Below, piece after piece: positions 46,549-58,134 of a DNA stretch of 64,000 nt. This stretch comes from Gnetum montanum (lineage: Eukaryota > Streptophyta > Gnetopsida > Gnetales > Gnetaceae). How positions within the stretch are numbered: the stretch's first letter is position 1; each line of letters begins with the position of its first letter. The DNA lies in contig MNCI01030085.1 in NCBI GenBank assembly GCA_015680685.1, forward strand, positions 61,106 to 125,105, written 5' to 3'. A program made the translations under genes and the position numbers. The notes beneath the pieces were generated by a model. That model had not been told where the DNA came from and made no database searches. It saw only the letters and a program-made list of their open reading frames with translations.

Positions 46549-49500
46549 TTAGCACAGGCGACCATCTCCCCCATGGCTGAATGGAAAGGAAGAGATTCGA
46601 AATAAGTAGCGTGGTTGTCCGCTATCATAGGTGTCAGTTGCACTGGCTGTTTTGGGTTCATGAAAAGGTTTGGTTTGTTGCACATTGACCAGTAATCTCT
46701 TATCAGGGGTCTCAGGCTTGTATATTATCATGGCTCCTGAGGGAAAGGTCGTATGGATAATGTAGGGTCCTTCCCATAATGTTTGAAATTTAGTACGTTT
46801 TGGTACATGTGCGGGGTTCCAGTAAAGGACCTTGTCTCCTGGTTGTTACTTAACCTTTCAAATTTTTGAGTCATGACGTTGTTTGGTATGTGCCTTATGT
46901 ATCTCGTTTGATGACAAGGCAACCAATCGATTCTCATCTAGCATGTTTAGAGATGCCAATCTTTGTTTTTGTGCTAGATCGAGGTCAAGGTGGAGGTCAC
47001 ATGCCATGGATAGCGTACGAAGCTTTGTTTGAATTGGAAGTTTTGGAAGTTTTCTGTACACTAGCTCATAGAGAGAGTAGCCTATAGGGTGTTTCCAAGT
47101 GGAGCGGTACGCCCAGAGAGCATCATTTAGTTTTGTGCTCCAATCTTGCCTAAATTTGCTAATTTTTCTCGTTAATATTCTCGTAATCTCCTGATTGGTG
47201 ACCTCAGCTTGGCCATTAGCTTGGGGGTAATAAGGTGTGGTCAATTTATGCTCAACCCCTAAGCGTTGCATCAACTTGCAAAAGGTTGCACCCGTAAAAT
47301 GTGTTCCATTACCAGAGATGAGTGCACGCAGCACATCAAACCTATTTATGATTTGTTGTTATACAAATTTTGTAGTTGTAGATGATGTGCAATCTGTTAC
47401 AGTAGCTGCTTCAGCCCATTTGGTTAAATAGTCAACAGGAACAATGATATAAGCTTTCCCATTGGACATCGATGTAATAGGCCCCATAAAATCTATTTCC
47501 CAAATATCAAAGGGTTCTAAGGGCTGAATTGATTGTTGCAGACCCTCCATTCTAGTAGTCATTCCACCATCCTGTTGATAGTGCTCATAGGATTGGACAA
47601 ATTAATGGGCTTCTCGAAATAGTGTTGGCTAGTAATGTCCTGCAAGAAGGATCTTAATGGCCGTGCATCTCCCTTCATAGTGGCCCCTATAGGGACCTTC
47701 ATGAGCATCTTGGAGAACTCTTAATTGATCCTCAACGGGCACACACCATCGAACCAAACCATCAGGATAGACTTTATAAAGTTGTCCCTTGATTTCCATA
47801 AAGTACTTGGTTTTATGAAGAAACCATTGCTTCTTCCTCAAGTCCAACCCTTGTGGTATTTGTTGGGAAAGAAGATAAGTAAGAATGCTACTATACCAAT
47901 TTGTTCTCATGGGTTGGTTATTTATTACATCGGCAAAGAGGGTTTCATCAGGAAAATGATCAGATACAACATACTTATCCTCTTTGTTATCCCAGTGCAA
48001 TCGAGATAAGTGATCTGCGACTACATTCTCGGTGCCTTTACGGTCTACTATTGTTAAATCAAACTCCTGAAGGATTACCAACCAACGTATGATACGTGGG
48101 CTAACCATTGGTTTTTTCATGAGGAACATAATTGTACTATGATCCATATGGATGTATACTTTGTAGCCCAATACATAGTGCTTAAATTTGTCCAGTGCAA
48201 ACACTACAACCATTAATTCCTTTTCCGTAGTTGTGTAGTTGAGTTGTGCACTAGTGATACTCTTACTCACACAGTGGATGTAATAAGGGTGTTTGTGTTC
48301 ATCTAACTATGTTAGTACGACTCCTAAGGCATAATTAGATGCATTGGTCATTATATGAAATGGCCTGAACCAGTCGGGGGCTTGTAGAATAGGGGTTTCC
48401 ACAAGCCTTTGTTTTAGGGTTTGGAATGCTCGTTCACATTCCCTGGTCCATTCAAAGGGTGCATCTTTTTTCGTTAATTCTACCAACGGTTTGGAAATCT
48501 TGGAGAAGTTCTCAATGAATCTCCTATAGTAGCCAGTGTGTCCAACGAATGATTGGATGTCTTTGACCATTTTCGGTTGTCGAGTAATTCCTTGGATGAC
48601 CTTAACTTTTTTCGGGTCCACCTCTATTTCTGATTGTGAAATTTTATGTCCCAGTACTACACCCTCTTGAACCATCAAATGGCTTTTCTGCTAGTTGAGC
48701 TTTAGGTTGGTTTCAACACACCATTTTAGTACTTGCTCTAACCAGTCTAGGGCTTGATCAAAGCTTGTCCCATAAGTGGAGAAGTCATCCATAAAGACTT
48801 ATACTCTGTTACCTATTTGCTGTTGAAATATGCTTAGAACTAATCGTTGGAACGTGGCAGGGGCATTGCACAAGCCAAATGGAATTTGTTTATATGCAAA
48901 CATTCCCCAAGGACTGGTGAACGTTGTTTTGGCTTGATCTTCTGGTGCGATTCATATTTGGTTGTACCCACTATAACCATCCAAAAAACTATAGTAGCGA
49001 TGCCTCGCTATAGTGTCTAAGACGTGGTCAACAAATGACAATGGGAAGTGATCCTTGAATGTTGCCATATTTAATAGCCTAAAATCTATACATACCCTCC
49101 ATTTGCCTCCTTTTTTTGGGACGATTACTAGGAGACTAACTCATTCGCTATCAGCAATGGGATAAATGAACTCAGCCTTAAGAAGTTGCTCTATTTTTTC
49201 TTTCACTATTTGTTTCAAATTTGGATTCAATTACCTCTGCGGTTGTTTTCGAGGCTTCATGGAGGGGTCTGTGTAAATTCTATGTTGGCATATCCTAGGA
49301 TCTATTCCGGTTAATTCAGGGTATGACCAAGCAAAGGCAGCTGACCATTTATTTATCACTTTTAGCAAACTCTCTTTTTACTTGGGAGCAAGCTTTGCAT
49401 TTATAATTACCGATCTTCCATTTTTAAGGGTCATGTATTCTAGACCGGTGGGCAATGATTTTAAATCTAGGGGCTCTTGTTTGAATTCTTCAGGGATCTC

Positions 49501-52500
49501 CAACTTCCCCCACTTAATGTTTTCAGAGTTAAGGGTTGGAAGTTGGTAACGAACTTGCTCAAGTGCATCTGTGCTTTCAACGTAAGCACTAGTTATCCCC
49601 TCAGCTAGGTCCATGCATGTTATCGAGTTGCTCTCTTGATCAACCATCAACCATTAGGTGTTTTCTTATTATGTGGCTGCTGCATATAGGCACTTTTGTA
49701 TGTCAATATCTTGTGCAGACCGGTTGCATGCAGGCAATGTTAAACTTTGCATCATCCATGATTTCTGCACACAATGGCACCCTGTGTCACTATATGCAAT
49801 GCATGGAACTCTCTTCCTCTCAATTTTTCCAAAAGTATTTTTCTTGGATATTTCTAGGGAAATATTGCATATTCCTAGGCATGCATCTATTGTACTCAGC
49901 TATGCCCTTCCCATTATTATTGGGAAATCCCCTTTGTCATTGTTTATTTGGATCACCAAAAAATCAGCTGGGTATGACCAACCACCCACGATGGTAACAA
50001 TGTCCTCAACCTGTCCCAAAGGGATAGTGATGGACTGGTCAGCCAGCTCTAAGTGAATATTTCTCTTCTTGAGTGGAGCCAGGTTCCAGGTTTTATACAA
50101 TTCTTGTGAGATTAAGTTAACTCCAGAGCCTGAGTCAAGAAGAGCCTTATGAGGTTCATTCCTAGTGACTTGAAGATAAATTAGGGGGCTCCCAGGATCA
50201 GATAATTTCTTGGGAAGGTGGCCTACCTTAATCCAATTGGTTACGATATGTGTTAACATAACTGTGTGCATTAGGTGTAATTTTTTGTTTGAAGGGGGTC
50301 CTGATACTTTATTTGGTACAACGGTGTTTTGATGTTCAACTGCTTGTGAGGTTGAAGGCCTAGTTGGATTGTTGGTCCTGAAGAAAGGTCTTTTCGACAT
50401 AAAATAATTAGGAACAACTAAGAATTGAGGATTGGAAGCCCTTGTGACATTGGGTTGTTGCGGTTGAGTGTGAAATACCCTTGGCATTGTTAGACTAGGT
50501 GGTGGTGGAGCTATCGGTGTGAGAGGTGTGGATGGATTTGGAGGATGTTATACATGTGGAGTGTCCCTTCTGGGAGGGGAAGTCTGATAATATTCCTAAA
50601 CTGGGTAGTGACATTGTGTAGTTGTGTAACCCATAGAGTCACTTGGAGAAATTAGCTGCTGCACGTAGTATCCATAAGGATCGAGTTGTCGGTAAGGGTA
50701 TTTTTGCTTCGGCGGTGGCATCCCCCATGATTGTGGTTGTTGCCACTACTGATGTTGTCCGATGGGTTGTGGTGGAGTTCCACTTGGATAGTACGTCAAT
50801 GGTTGGTGGAACTATCTTGGGTTACCTTGAGGATAAGGTAACCTTTGGGGTGTCTACCATCTGTTGAGTCTCGAGTTGAGTGCATACACCCCAGACTCTT
50901 GTAGATGTGAGATGATTGGACAAAATCCCTTAGGATGGTCATATTGGCAGATCTTACATCCACCATCATTGTTTGTGTCCAAATCCACAACCTCATCAGA
51001 GATAGTTATTTTCCCCTTACCTTTGTCATGTGCAGGGCCTAAATTTCTCCACTTTGTTTTGTTCTTGTCACTACTTCGTTCCTTCTTAGACTCCTCTACA
51101 ATTTTTAGGATAGTTTCAATTTTACTGTCTCAGGATCTCCATACTTCATCTACCTTAGCCGCCACTTTTGTTCTTAGCTTTTGGAGTGGCAAGGTTTTTC
51201 TGTTTACCAACTCTTCGAGTGGTGACTCATCCTCTTCATCACAAAATCTCACTCCCTTCTTTCGAAGAGAGGGATCACGGTTATATTCTTCCGCACTCTC
51301 TCTTTTTCATAGCTCCCCATCTTCTTTGGTTACTTGTTCCAACAATCGATGAATCTCATGGGATCTAAGTTCTGATAATCTCCCTTGGGCATAAGTCCTA
51401 AGGGTTCTCCTAGTTTCATACCTTAGCCCATCTACGACATGACGAAGTTGATCCCGTTGTGCGTAACCAAGGCCTAGGCAATGATGTAACAATGCATAGC
51501 AGTGGCCCATGGCAGCATCCAAGGGTTCATGATCATCCTGCTTCCATCCTTGGATCTACCTACGTAAGTTAGACACTCTGGAGTATGTTTGATAGTTATC
51601 ATTAAACAACTCTAACATCGTACTCCACCTCCTAATGGTTTCCGATTCTAAGGACCAATACCAACTCTCTGCTTTCTTAATGAGTGTCCTAGGAAACAAC
51701 TTCAATTTCTGCCACTTGTTCTCTATGTTTTGCAAGGCGTAGGCATTGTGGAATGCCTGTAAATGATTTTGCAGATCAGCGTTATATCCCCCTTCAAATT
51801 GTGAGATGTTATTCATATCTAAGCGCTTGATCCAGCTATCTTTTTGATGCCTTGTTGGCATTCTCACTACCTTCGTTATATCGAGCATACTTCGGGTTGC
51901 ACGTAGAGGCTTGTCATGATCATCTCTTTCATGACGTATATGATGTCTACGTTGTTCCCTACTTTACCTTTGTTCATGCCCTTGTCCTCTCTCTTGACTC
52001 TCTTGTCGAGGTCTCTCATATTGTCTACCTCTATCCTCACCGTTATGCTTTCTATGACTGCGCCCAGAGGTGGAAGGCGAGGGTGAATGATGTGAAGAAG
52101 GGGAAGAAGAAGGAGAACCATCGCCATGATGATGTTTCTCACCTTCTCTTCGGTGGCTACAGCCCCGATCATGATGACGATCAGAATGCCCATCCTTGTC
52201 ATGTGTTTTCGTTTCCTCAGTGAATAGTTGGCGTTCATAGGGATGAGAACCAGGGTTGTGTATCATGGAGCATAGGTTCTGATACCCCACCTTCTCACTA
52301 TTGTTAGGAGGGGAAACATCATTTGATAAAGAACCCGTTATAAGTGGTTCACCATCTCCAATTTCACTTAGGTCATGCATGACCTCTTTGCCCTTCAACA
52401 GTGTATGGTGGCTCTGCTGCCTCGAGTCCCTTATACATTGTGCGGCTGTGGGATGGTAATCCCTCATGTAAAAATCTATCGTAATGTATTTAGCATATAA

Positions 52501-52776
52501 TTTTGTCATGCTTATCTGTGCCAGAGCACGGAGAAGCATGTTGGGGACTGCATGATTTGGAGGTAACACTATGTTACCTTGCAAGTCTTTCCAGCGCATC
52601 TGTTCATCCTGATGGAGGATAAAAGTAAAATTGGGTATGTACTCATTGGGATGAGTATATATCACCCTATATTGTTGAGGAACTGGTGGATTTTGGTTAT
52701 GTGTTTTAGATTGTTGACTGTATCTTGTATTATCCCTAGGTGGTGTAATGCTCTTATGAGAATAAGAAGAAGACAT
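46549..52776 (-). pseudogene. Athila gag-pol, one frame with about two dozen stops and no frameshift
   Basis: ATG at 52776 (MSSSYSHKSITPP). Order: His/Ser-rich gag N-terminus (52776-51967), gag core (51888-51307), zinc knuckle CKICQYDHPKGFC (50958-50920), proline-rich stretch (50800-50480), protease with LLDSGSGVN (about 50144-50116), RT with the active site FMDD (48795-48784), RNase H (48400-47990), integrase (47720-46560). All segments share one phase. Stops include 51964, 51556, 51307, 49378, 48307, 47629, 47359 and 46858. Other damage: the RNase H first acid is Asn (TNAS), the second integrase Asp is Gly (SGNGTHF), and integrase zinc-finger cysteines are lost. It would supply all enzymes for the family if intact. 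Confidence 0.9.
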
Positions 52777-52894
52777 TGTGTCTTATCAATGTGCTATTTA
52801 ACCATATATAATTTTCTGTTTAATTAACCCTAAGATTCGTTAAAGCTCCCAACGATGTGAGTGATTTCCTATGTTCTATTTAGCGCACAAACAC
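52777..52894 (-). other. 5' leader of the 15-kb Athila element
   Basis: Short leader between primer site and gag ATG; no ORF. Confidence 0.6.
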
Positions 52895-52917
52895 TTAGTT
52901 CCTAGCAACAGTGCCAA
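52895..52917 (-). other. Primer binding site
   Basis: Minus strand TTGGCACTGTTGCTAGGAAC right after the LTR end. It resembles the Athila-type site TGGCGCCGTTGCCGGGGA with transitions. Confidence 0.75.
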
Positions 52918-53718
52918 TGATGAGTGGCGAGGTAGCCCTACACTCAACCATACAAATACGAGCGTAACATGCATGATCTGGTTGAACTTTGTAGACTAAG
53001 TGCCTACATGCCTCATGGAACACTTAAGGTTAATTATTCGTTGTCTTCCCAGACTTACTTGTATTTATCATGGTGTATGGTTAAGTAAGTATGAGGTATA
53101 TGATTTTTATAGTATTTTATGTTTTATCTCCTATGCTGATAAGGTAAAGGGTTGAAGAGACTAATTGACTAACTCTAACTAACTAACTACGTCTGAATTA
53201 ACCTAGCATCAGCATTCGTTCCCACTTACCATTCACACGTTGAACCAATGCAACCTTGGTTACAAAACGCTAGTCGTTGCTGGGATCACCAAGCATAACG
53301 CACGTGCTCGAAGCGGTTATACTGAGGCACTTAACTAGGAGAGAAGGGTTGAGAGAGATTTAATGAACTAAGAAAGCGATTAAATGATAAATAGTAAATA
53401 ACAATAAATAAAATCCTATTTAGCCTATTCCATGCACTGCAAGGTTTATCCAAGAAGTTTGTCTTTATTACCGTACACAAACATGTGTTCAGGTACAATA
53501 TTTGCTTGAATAAAGATCCATTCACTTTGGAGTTCCTACTACAGGCACATGGAAAATATTCTATCTTTGGAGGGATCAAATTGACAGAGTTTCGCTACGG
53601 TCTAAGCCTAGGATGAGAAACAAGGGAGAGCTGCCTCTTATTTATAGATTTGATGGCGCACCACGATATCACGGGGGACGACGCGATATCACGACCCATG
53701 TGATATTGCGTCCCATCA
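52918..53718 (-). repeat. 5' LTR of the 15-kb Athila element
   Basis: 801 bp. U3 on the minus strand has GATATT at 53702, GATATC at 53685 and 53665 (spacing 17 and 20 bp), then a TATA box (reverse of TTATTTATAG, 53638-53647). GTCAC follows at 53719-53723. Confidence 0.9.
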
Positions 53719-54052
53719 GTCACTATAATCACCAAGCACATGACATCCCTTATCATAATGTTACTTGCCACAAGTAAGCAACATTGCGCATTCTTGTTCA
53801 CATTGAAACCATCCATTCTTATTGCAATTACTAGGTCATTGCATGCTACTGCACTAACATGCCACCTACACCATTGCCACATCACATGGGGGACACTCAT
53901 CATCATGGCAAGGCACCATACAAGATGATGATGACCAAAGTGCACACGTAGATGAACATGCACATGCACATGTGCTTATACTTGTGAGGGTGGTGGTGTT
54001 AAGATGGTCAGCTAAGGTTAACACTAACATTGACTAGAACTATGACTATGGC
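53719..54052. other. Host or older repeat segment between two insertions
   Basis: Starts with GTCAC, the right copy of the Athila duplication. No domain recognised. Before the two insertions it was continuous with 38300-38549 and 58140 onward. Confidence 0.5.
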
Positions 54053-54057
54053 GGAGT
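54053..54057. repeat. Target duplication GGAGT, left copy
   Basis: GGAGT here and at 58135-58139 flank the copia element. Confidence 0.9.
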
Positions 54058-54448
54058 TGTTGGCAGATTTGGTAGCAAAATATGAAATGAGATGAAAATA
54101 AAGAGCAATGAACATGAATCTTTGATGTGGAAAAATCCCAAAGTGGAAAAAAAACCATGTGAAAATGTAGAAGAATCTTATTATCAAAAGTGGGGATAAT
54201 AACCTTCTCTCTTCATCACAAGGAGAGAACAAGAAGAATTCTCTCTCTCATGTAATAGGAGAAGAATGTAAGAGTGGGATGGAAAGGGGATATATGTGAT
54301 GGATTTGAATTGAGGTGAGGGAGGTTGCTTTTATATTGGTGCAGGGCCCTTAAATAACTAATGATAACCACCCACTATTTTAATAACCATAGTCTAATTT
54401 TATCATGATAACAATGGCCTAAATTTATCATGATAACTATGGCCAACA
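54058..54448 (-). repeat. 3' LTR of the copia element
   Basis: 391 bp, plus-strand TGTTGGCAGA to TGGCCAACA. It carries two copies of a 25-bp unit (54395-54444) around TTATCATGATAA. Confidence 0.9.
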
Positions 54449-54479
54449 ATCTCTCAGTTGGAGATTTTTATTGAGGATC

Positions 54480-57400
54480 AATCATATCTCCACACCTTCC
54501 TTTCTACCTTGCCATTCTATGTTTCTTATGCTTTTGCTAGGCCATATGAGGATCTACTCTAATCAAACTTGTCCATGTTAATCGACTTGGTTAGAACATC
54601 TACAAGATTATCCTTGGTGTGTATCTTTTGCATATCCACACTTTCATCTTCTACTACATTACAAAAAAATTGAAATTGTACTCTTATGTGTTTTGTCCTT
54701 GAATGAAAGGTGGATTCCTTGCAATATGCAAGGTGCTCTGACTATCACAAAACAAAGGAATCTTCTCTTGTTTGTCTCCAAGCTCCTCTAATAACCTTTG
54801 AATTCAAATTACTTCCTTGCAAGCTTGTATAGTTACCATGTATTCTACTTCTGTTGTAGATAATGCTACTACTATTTGCAATCTTAATACCTAGCTTATA
54901 GCTCCTCCTGCAAGTGTAAACACATAGCCTATAGTAGATTTCCTTTTATCTAGATCACCTACAAAATATGAATCCACATAACCTTTAATAGTAAATTTCG
55001 ATCCTCCATAACATAATGCAACATCTGAGGTACCCTTAATGTATCTCAGGATTCTCTTAACAATACTCTAATGCTCTCATCTAGGATTTGTTGTGTACTG
55101 ACTGATTGCTCCCACTGCTTATGCAATGTCCGTTCTTGTACAAATTATAGCAAACATTAGGCTTCCCACTAGTGATGCATATGGTACTCAAGACATCTCA
55201 TTTCTCTATACTTCATTGCTAGGACACATCTCAGAGGACAATTTGAAATTAATAGGAAGTGGGGTAGAAATTGGCTTATAGTCTTGCATTTTGAAGTGTC
55301 GCAAGAACTTACCCAAGTAGTTTTTCTAAGAAATCTAGTTCTTCTTGTTATTTGTCTTGGTGAATTTGCATCCCTAGAATCTTGTTTGCTGGTCCCAAGT
55401 CTTTTATATCAAATTTCCTAGCCAATTGTGCCTTCAATTCTTGGCTTTTCTCTTTGTTGGATCCCACAACCAACATGTCATCCACGTACAATAGCAAAAT
55501 GATGAAATCTTCATCAAACCTCTTGAAATATGTACAAGGATATGCACTGAATCTATTGTACTCAAGGCTCATGATATACGAGTCAAATCTCTTGTACCAA
55601 CACCTTGGTTCCTGTTTGAGACCGTACAGAGATTTGTTCAACCTACAAACCAAGTTCTCTTTTTCCTTCTTCTGCAAAACCTTTTGGTTGGAGCATATAA
55701 ATCTCTTCTTCAAGATCTCTATGAAGAAAGGCAGTTTTCACATCTAGTTGTTCTAGATGTAGGTTAAAAGTAGCACACATTGCTAGGACTACTCTGATTG
55801 TTGTAAGTCTAACCACAGGAGAAAATATCTTGTTGAAGTCAATTCCTTCTTTTTGAGCATATCCCTTAACCACGAATCTTGCACGATATCGCTCCACTTG
55901 GTTATTACTATCAAATTCGATCTTGTAGACCCATATGTTTCCAATTGCCTTCCTTCCAATAGCCTCTTAATGTATTCTTGTTGATAAAATGCATCAAATT
56001 CATCACTTGTATATTCTCCTCCATTATCTATCCTTAGACACTTGATCCTTTGTTCAAACTCAAGTTCGACTGATGCTTTCAAGACTTTGAAGGCTAAAAA
56101 GACATCTACCTTCCTTTTGATTCGATACACCCAATATCTCCTGGAGTAATCATCAATGAAAGATATAAAGTATCTTGCTCCTCCTAGGGAAGTGATTGGT
56201 GCTTGCTAAACATCAAAGTGCAAGATGCCTCTAGTCTTAGCTGTTGATGTGTTGAACTTTAATCTATGTTGCTTACTAGTAACACAATGCTCAAAAAATG
56301 GTAAACATGCCAAATTGAGCCCAGGAAGTAGTCTCTATTTAGAGAGAATCTTCAAACCTTGTTTTGACATATGACCAATCTTTCGATGCCACAACATCGT
56401 CAATTCTTCTTCCAAAGTAGTTGATGCAACAGAAGACTCTCCCACTTGATGTGTGTTCCCTAGAAGCATGTACAAATTTGTAGTAACCTTTTCTACCTTC
56501 ATTACCACAAGCGCACCTTTAGTAATATTCAAGATCCCATTCTCTATATGCATTTTTCACCCAACATCATCTAGTTATCCTAAAGAAAATAGGTTTTTCT
56601 TTAGGCCCTCCACATGTCGTACCTCTTGTACGGTGAAAATAGTGCCATCATACATCTTTATATTGATAGTACCACTACCAATGATTTTCAAAGAATGATA
56701 ATTTCCCATGTACATAGATCCTTCTAAGATTGGTTTGCAGTGATAAAACCATTATCTTTGAGAGGTCATGTGCCATGTTGCTCTTGAATCCAAGATCCAA
56801 GGATTAGTGGGCTTCTATCTGCCTTCAACAATATTTGCCTCACTGTATAGAATGTCACCATAATATGAGGTACTTGCCACATTTCCTTGAGGATTCTTTT
56901 CATTACTCTTCTTGTTCCAACACTCCTTCTTCAGGTGTCCTCTCTTGCCATAGTTATAGCAAGTAATGTTTTTCTTTTTACTTCTTAACTTGGATCTACT
57001 ATGAATTTGGTTCCAATTGGGATCATGTTCCATGGATCTCCCTCTCATCATTGTTAAGGCCTTCACCTTGTTTGCCAACCTATCTTCCTTGTTCTTGCAT
57101 TGACTTTCTTCTTTAAGAATTGCATCTGCAACCTCGTCAAAGACAAGAGCATTCATAAGGACATTGTTGGTCAAGTTGATGATGAGTTGATCATATGAAT
57201 CAGGTAGACTTTGAAGTAGAATTTTTGCATGTTCACCTACATCTACTTTATAGCCCAACAATATGAGTTGAGAAAATAAAGTATTTAGGGTGTTGATATG
57301 GTTAGTTACCGATGAGGTTTTTGCCATACAAAGAGTGTAAAGTCTTCTCTTCAAGAAGATTTTGTTGTGGAGTGATTTAGCCTCATACAACTTTGTCAGA

Positions 57401-57648
57401 GTGTCACATATTTCCTTCACCATCTTCTTTTCTATAGTACTTGAAAGAACCCCATATGCTAGTGCCAAGTGTAAATTGGCAATAGCATTACCATCCATTT
57501 CATTCCACTTGCCATCATCCATGACCTCCTGCGGCATTTCTCCAATAGTCGCCAGGCAATTATCTTTACGCAAAATTACCTGTATTTTCATTTTCCACAA
57601 TGTGAAGTTGCTTCCATTGAACTTCTCTATTTTGTATTTACCAGCCAT
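54480..57648 (-). pseudogene. copia gag-pol (decayed, internal deletion)
   Basis: ATG at 57648 (MAGKYKIEKFNGSNF). Gag runs to about 56815 with zinc knuckle CYNYGKRGHLKKEC at 56962-56921, whose second Cys is Tyr. Then protease remnant, GAG-pre-integrase LWHRKIGHMSKQGL (56403-56362), integrase with FIDDYSRRYWV and RIDNGGEYTS, RT with VKGYAQKEGIDF, LDVKTAFLH, and YVDD at about 55485, and RNase H with LSTTEVEYM and IPLFCDSQS (about 54850-54750), ending DVLTKSI. Integrase C-terminus and RT N-terminus are missing around 55965, where YQQEYIKR is followed at once by RT-like sequence. A few stops and one frame change. Confidence 0.9.
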
Positions 57649-57696
57649 TTTGTAAAATTTGTATGCATGATTTGCAACACTTCGATGGACTATGAA

Positions 57697-57713
57697 CATG
57701 GATCTAATACCGC
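57697..57713 (-). other. Primer binding site of the copia element
   Basis: Minus strand AGCGGTATTAGATCC resembles the initiator-Met tRNA site TGGTATCAGAGC. Confidence 0.65.
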
Positions 57714-58134
57714 TATTAGCAGATTTGGCAGCAAAATATGAAATGAGATGAAAATAAAGANACTGTTAGCAGATTTTGCAGCAAAATATGAAATGAGATG
57801 AAAATAAAGAGCAACCAGAGGAAAATGTAGAAGGATCTTATTATAAAAAATGGGGATACCAGCCTTCTCTCTTCATCACAAGGAGAGAACAAGAAGAAGC
57901 TTCTCTCTCATGCAATAGGAGAAGAATGTAAGAGTGGGATGTTAAGGGGATATGTGTGATGGATTTGAATTGAGGTGAGGGAGGTCCCTTTTATATTGGT
58001 GAAGGGGCCCTTAAATAACTAACGATAACCTCCCACTATTTTAATAACCATAGTTTAATTTTATCATGATAACCATGGTCTAAATTTATCATGATAACCA
58101 TGGCCTAAATTTATCATGATAACTATGGCCAATA
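57714..58134 (-). repeat. 5' LTR of the copia element, with an assembly duplication
   Basis: The true LTR is probably 57764-58134 (371 bp). 57714-57760 repeats its first 47 bases and a single N (57761) lies between the two. Compared with the 3' LTR it lacks about 46 bp (against 54108-54160) and has three, not two, copies of the 25-bp U3 unit (58056-58130). Confidence 0.85.

Larger units (their letters stand above)
38555..53718 (-). mobile_element. 15.2-kb Athila-lineage element with nested insertion and captured kinase fragment
   Basis: Minus strand. 5' LTR 52918-53718, primer site 52895-52917, gag-pol 52776-46549, non-coding module 40750-40260, polypurine tract 39362-39353, 3' LTR 39352-38555, with GTCAC duplicated on both sides. 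Pol is Athila-like: RT-RNase H region GHKISQSEIEVD and FVGHTGYYRRFI, RNase H NYTTTEKELMVVVFALDKF, ending GTENVVADHLSRL. Between integrase and 3' LTR lie a receptor-kinase fragment (41356-41848), a plus-strand Tat-like fragment (41848-46525) and a 244-bp tandem duplication. No recognisable 3' ORF remains. Confidence 0.9.
54058..58134 (-). mobile_element. Ty1/copia element
   Basis: LTRs at 54058-54448 (3') and 57714-58134 (5'), ends TGTTGGC/GCCAACA, target duplication GGAGT. Minus-strand body: gag, GAG-pre-integrase, integrase, RT, RNase H in copia order. Decayed and with an internal deletion. Confidence 0.92.

Noticed and set aside
51852-52238. 120-codon frames on both strands inside gag
   Set aside because: Shadows of the His/Ser-rich gag N-terminus, which is in the phase of the long gag-pol frame.
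53595-53969. 124-codon minus-strand frame with many His and Met
   Set aside because: Spans the LTR end and host flank; low complexity and no domain.
55382-55747. 121-codon plus-strand frame
   Set aside because: Antisense shadow of copia RT (YVDD region).
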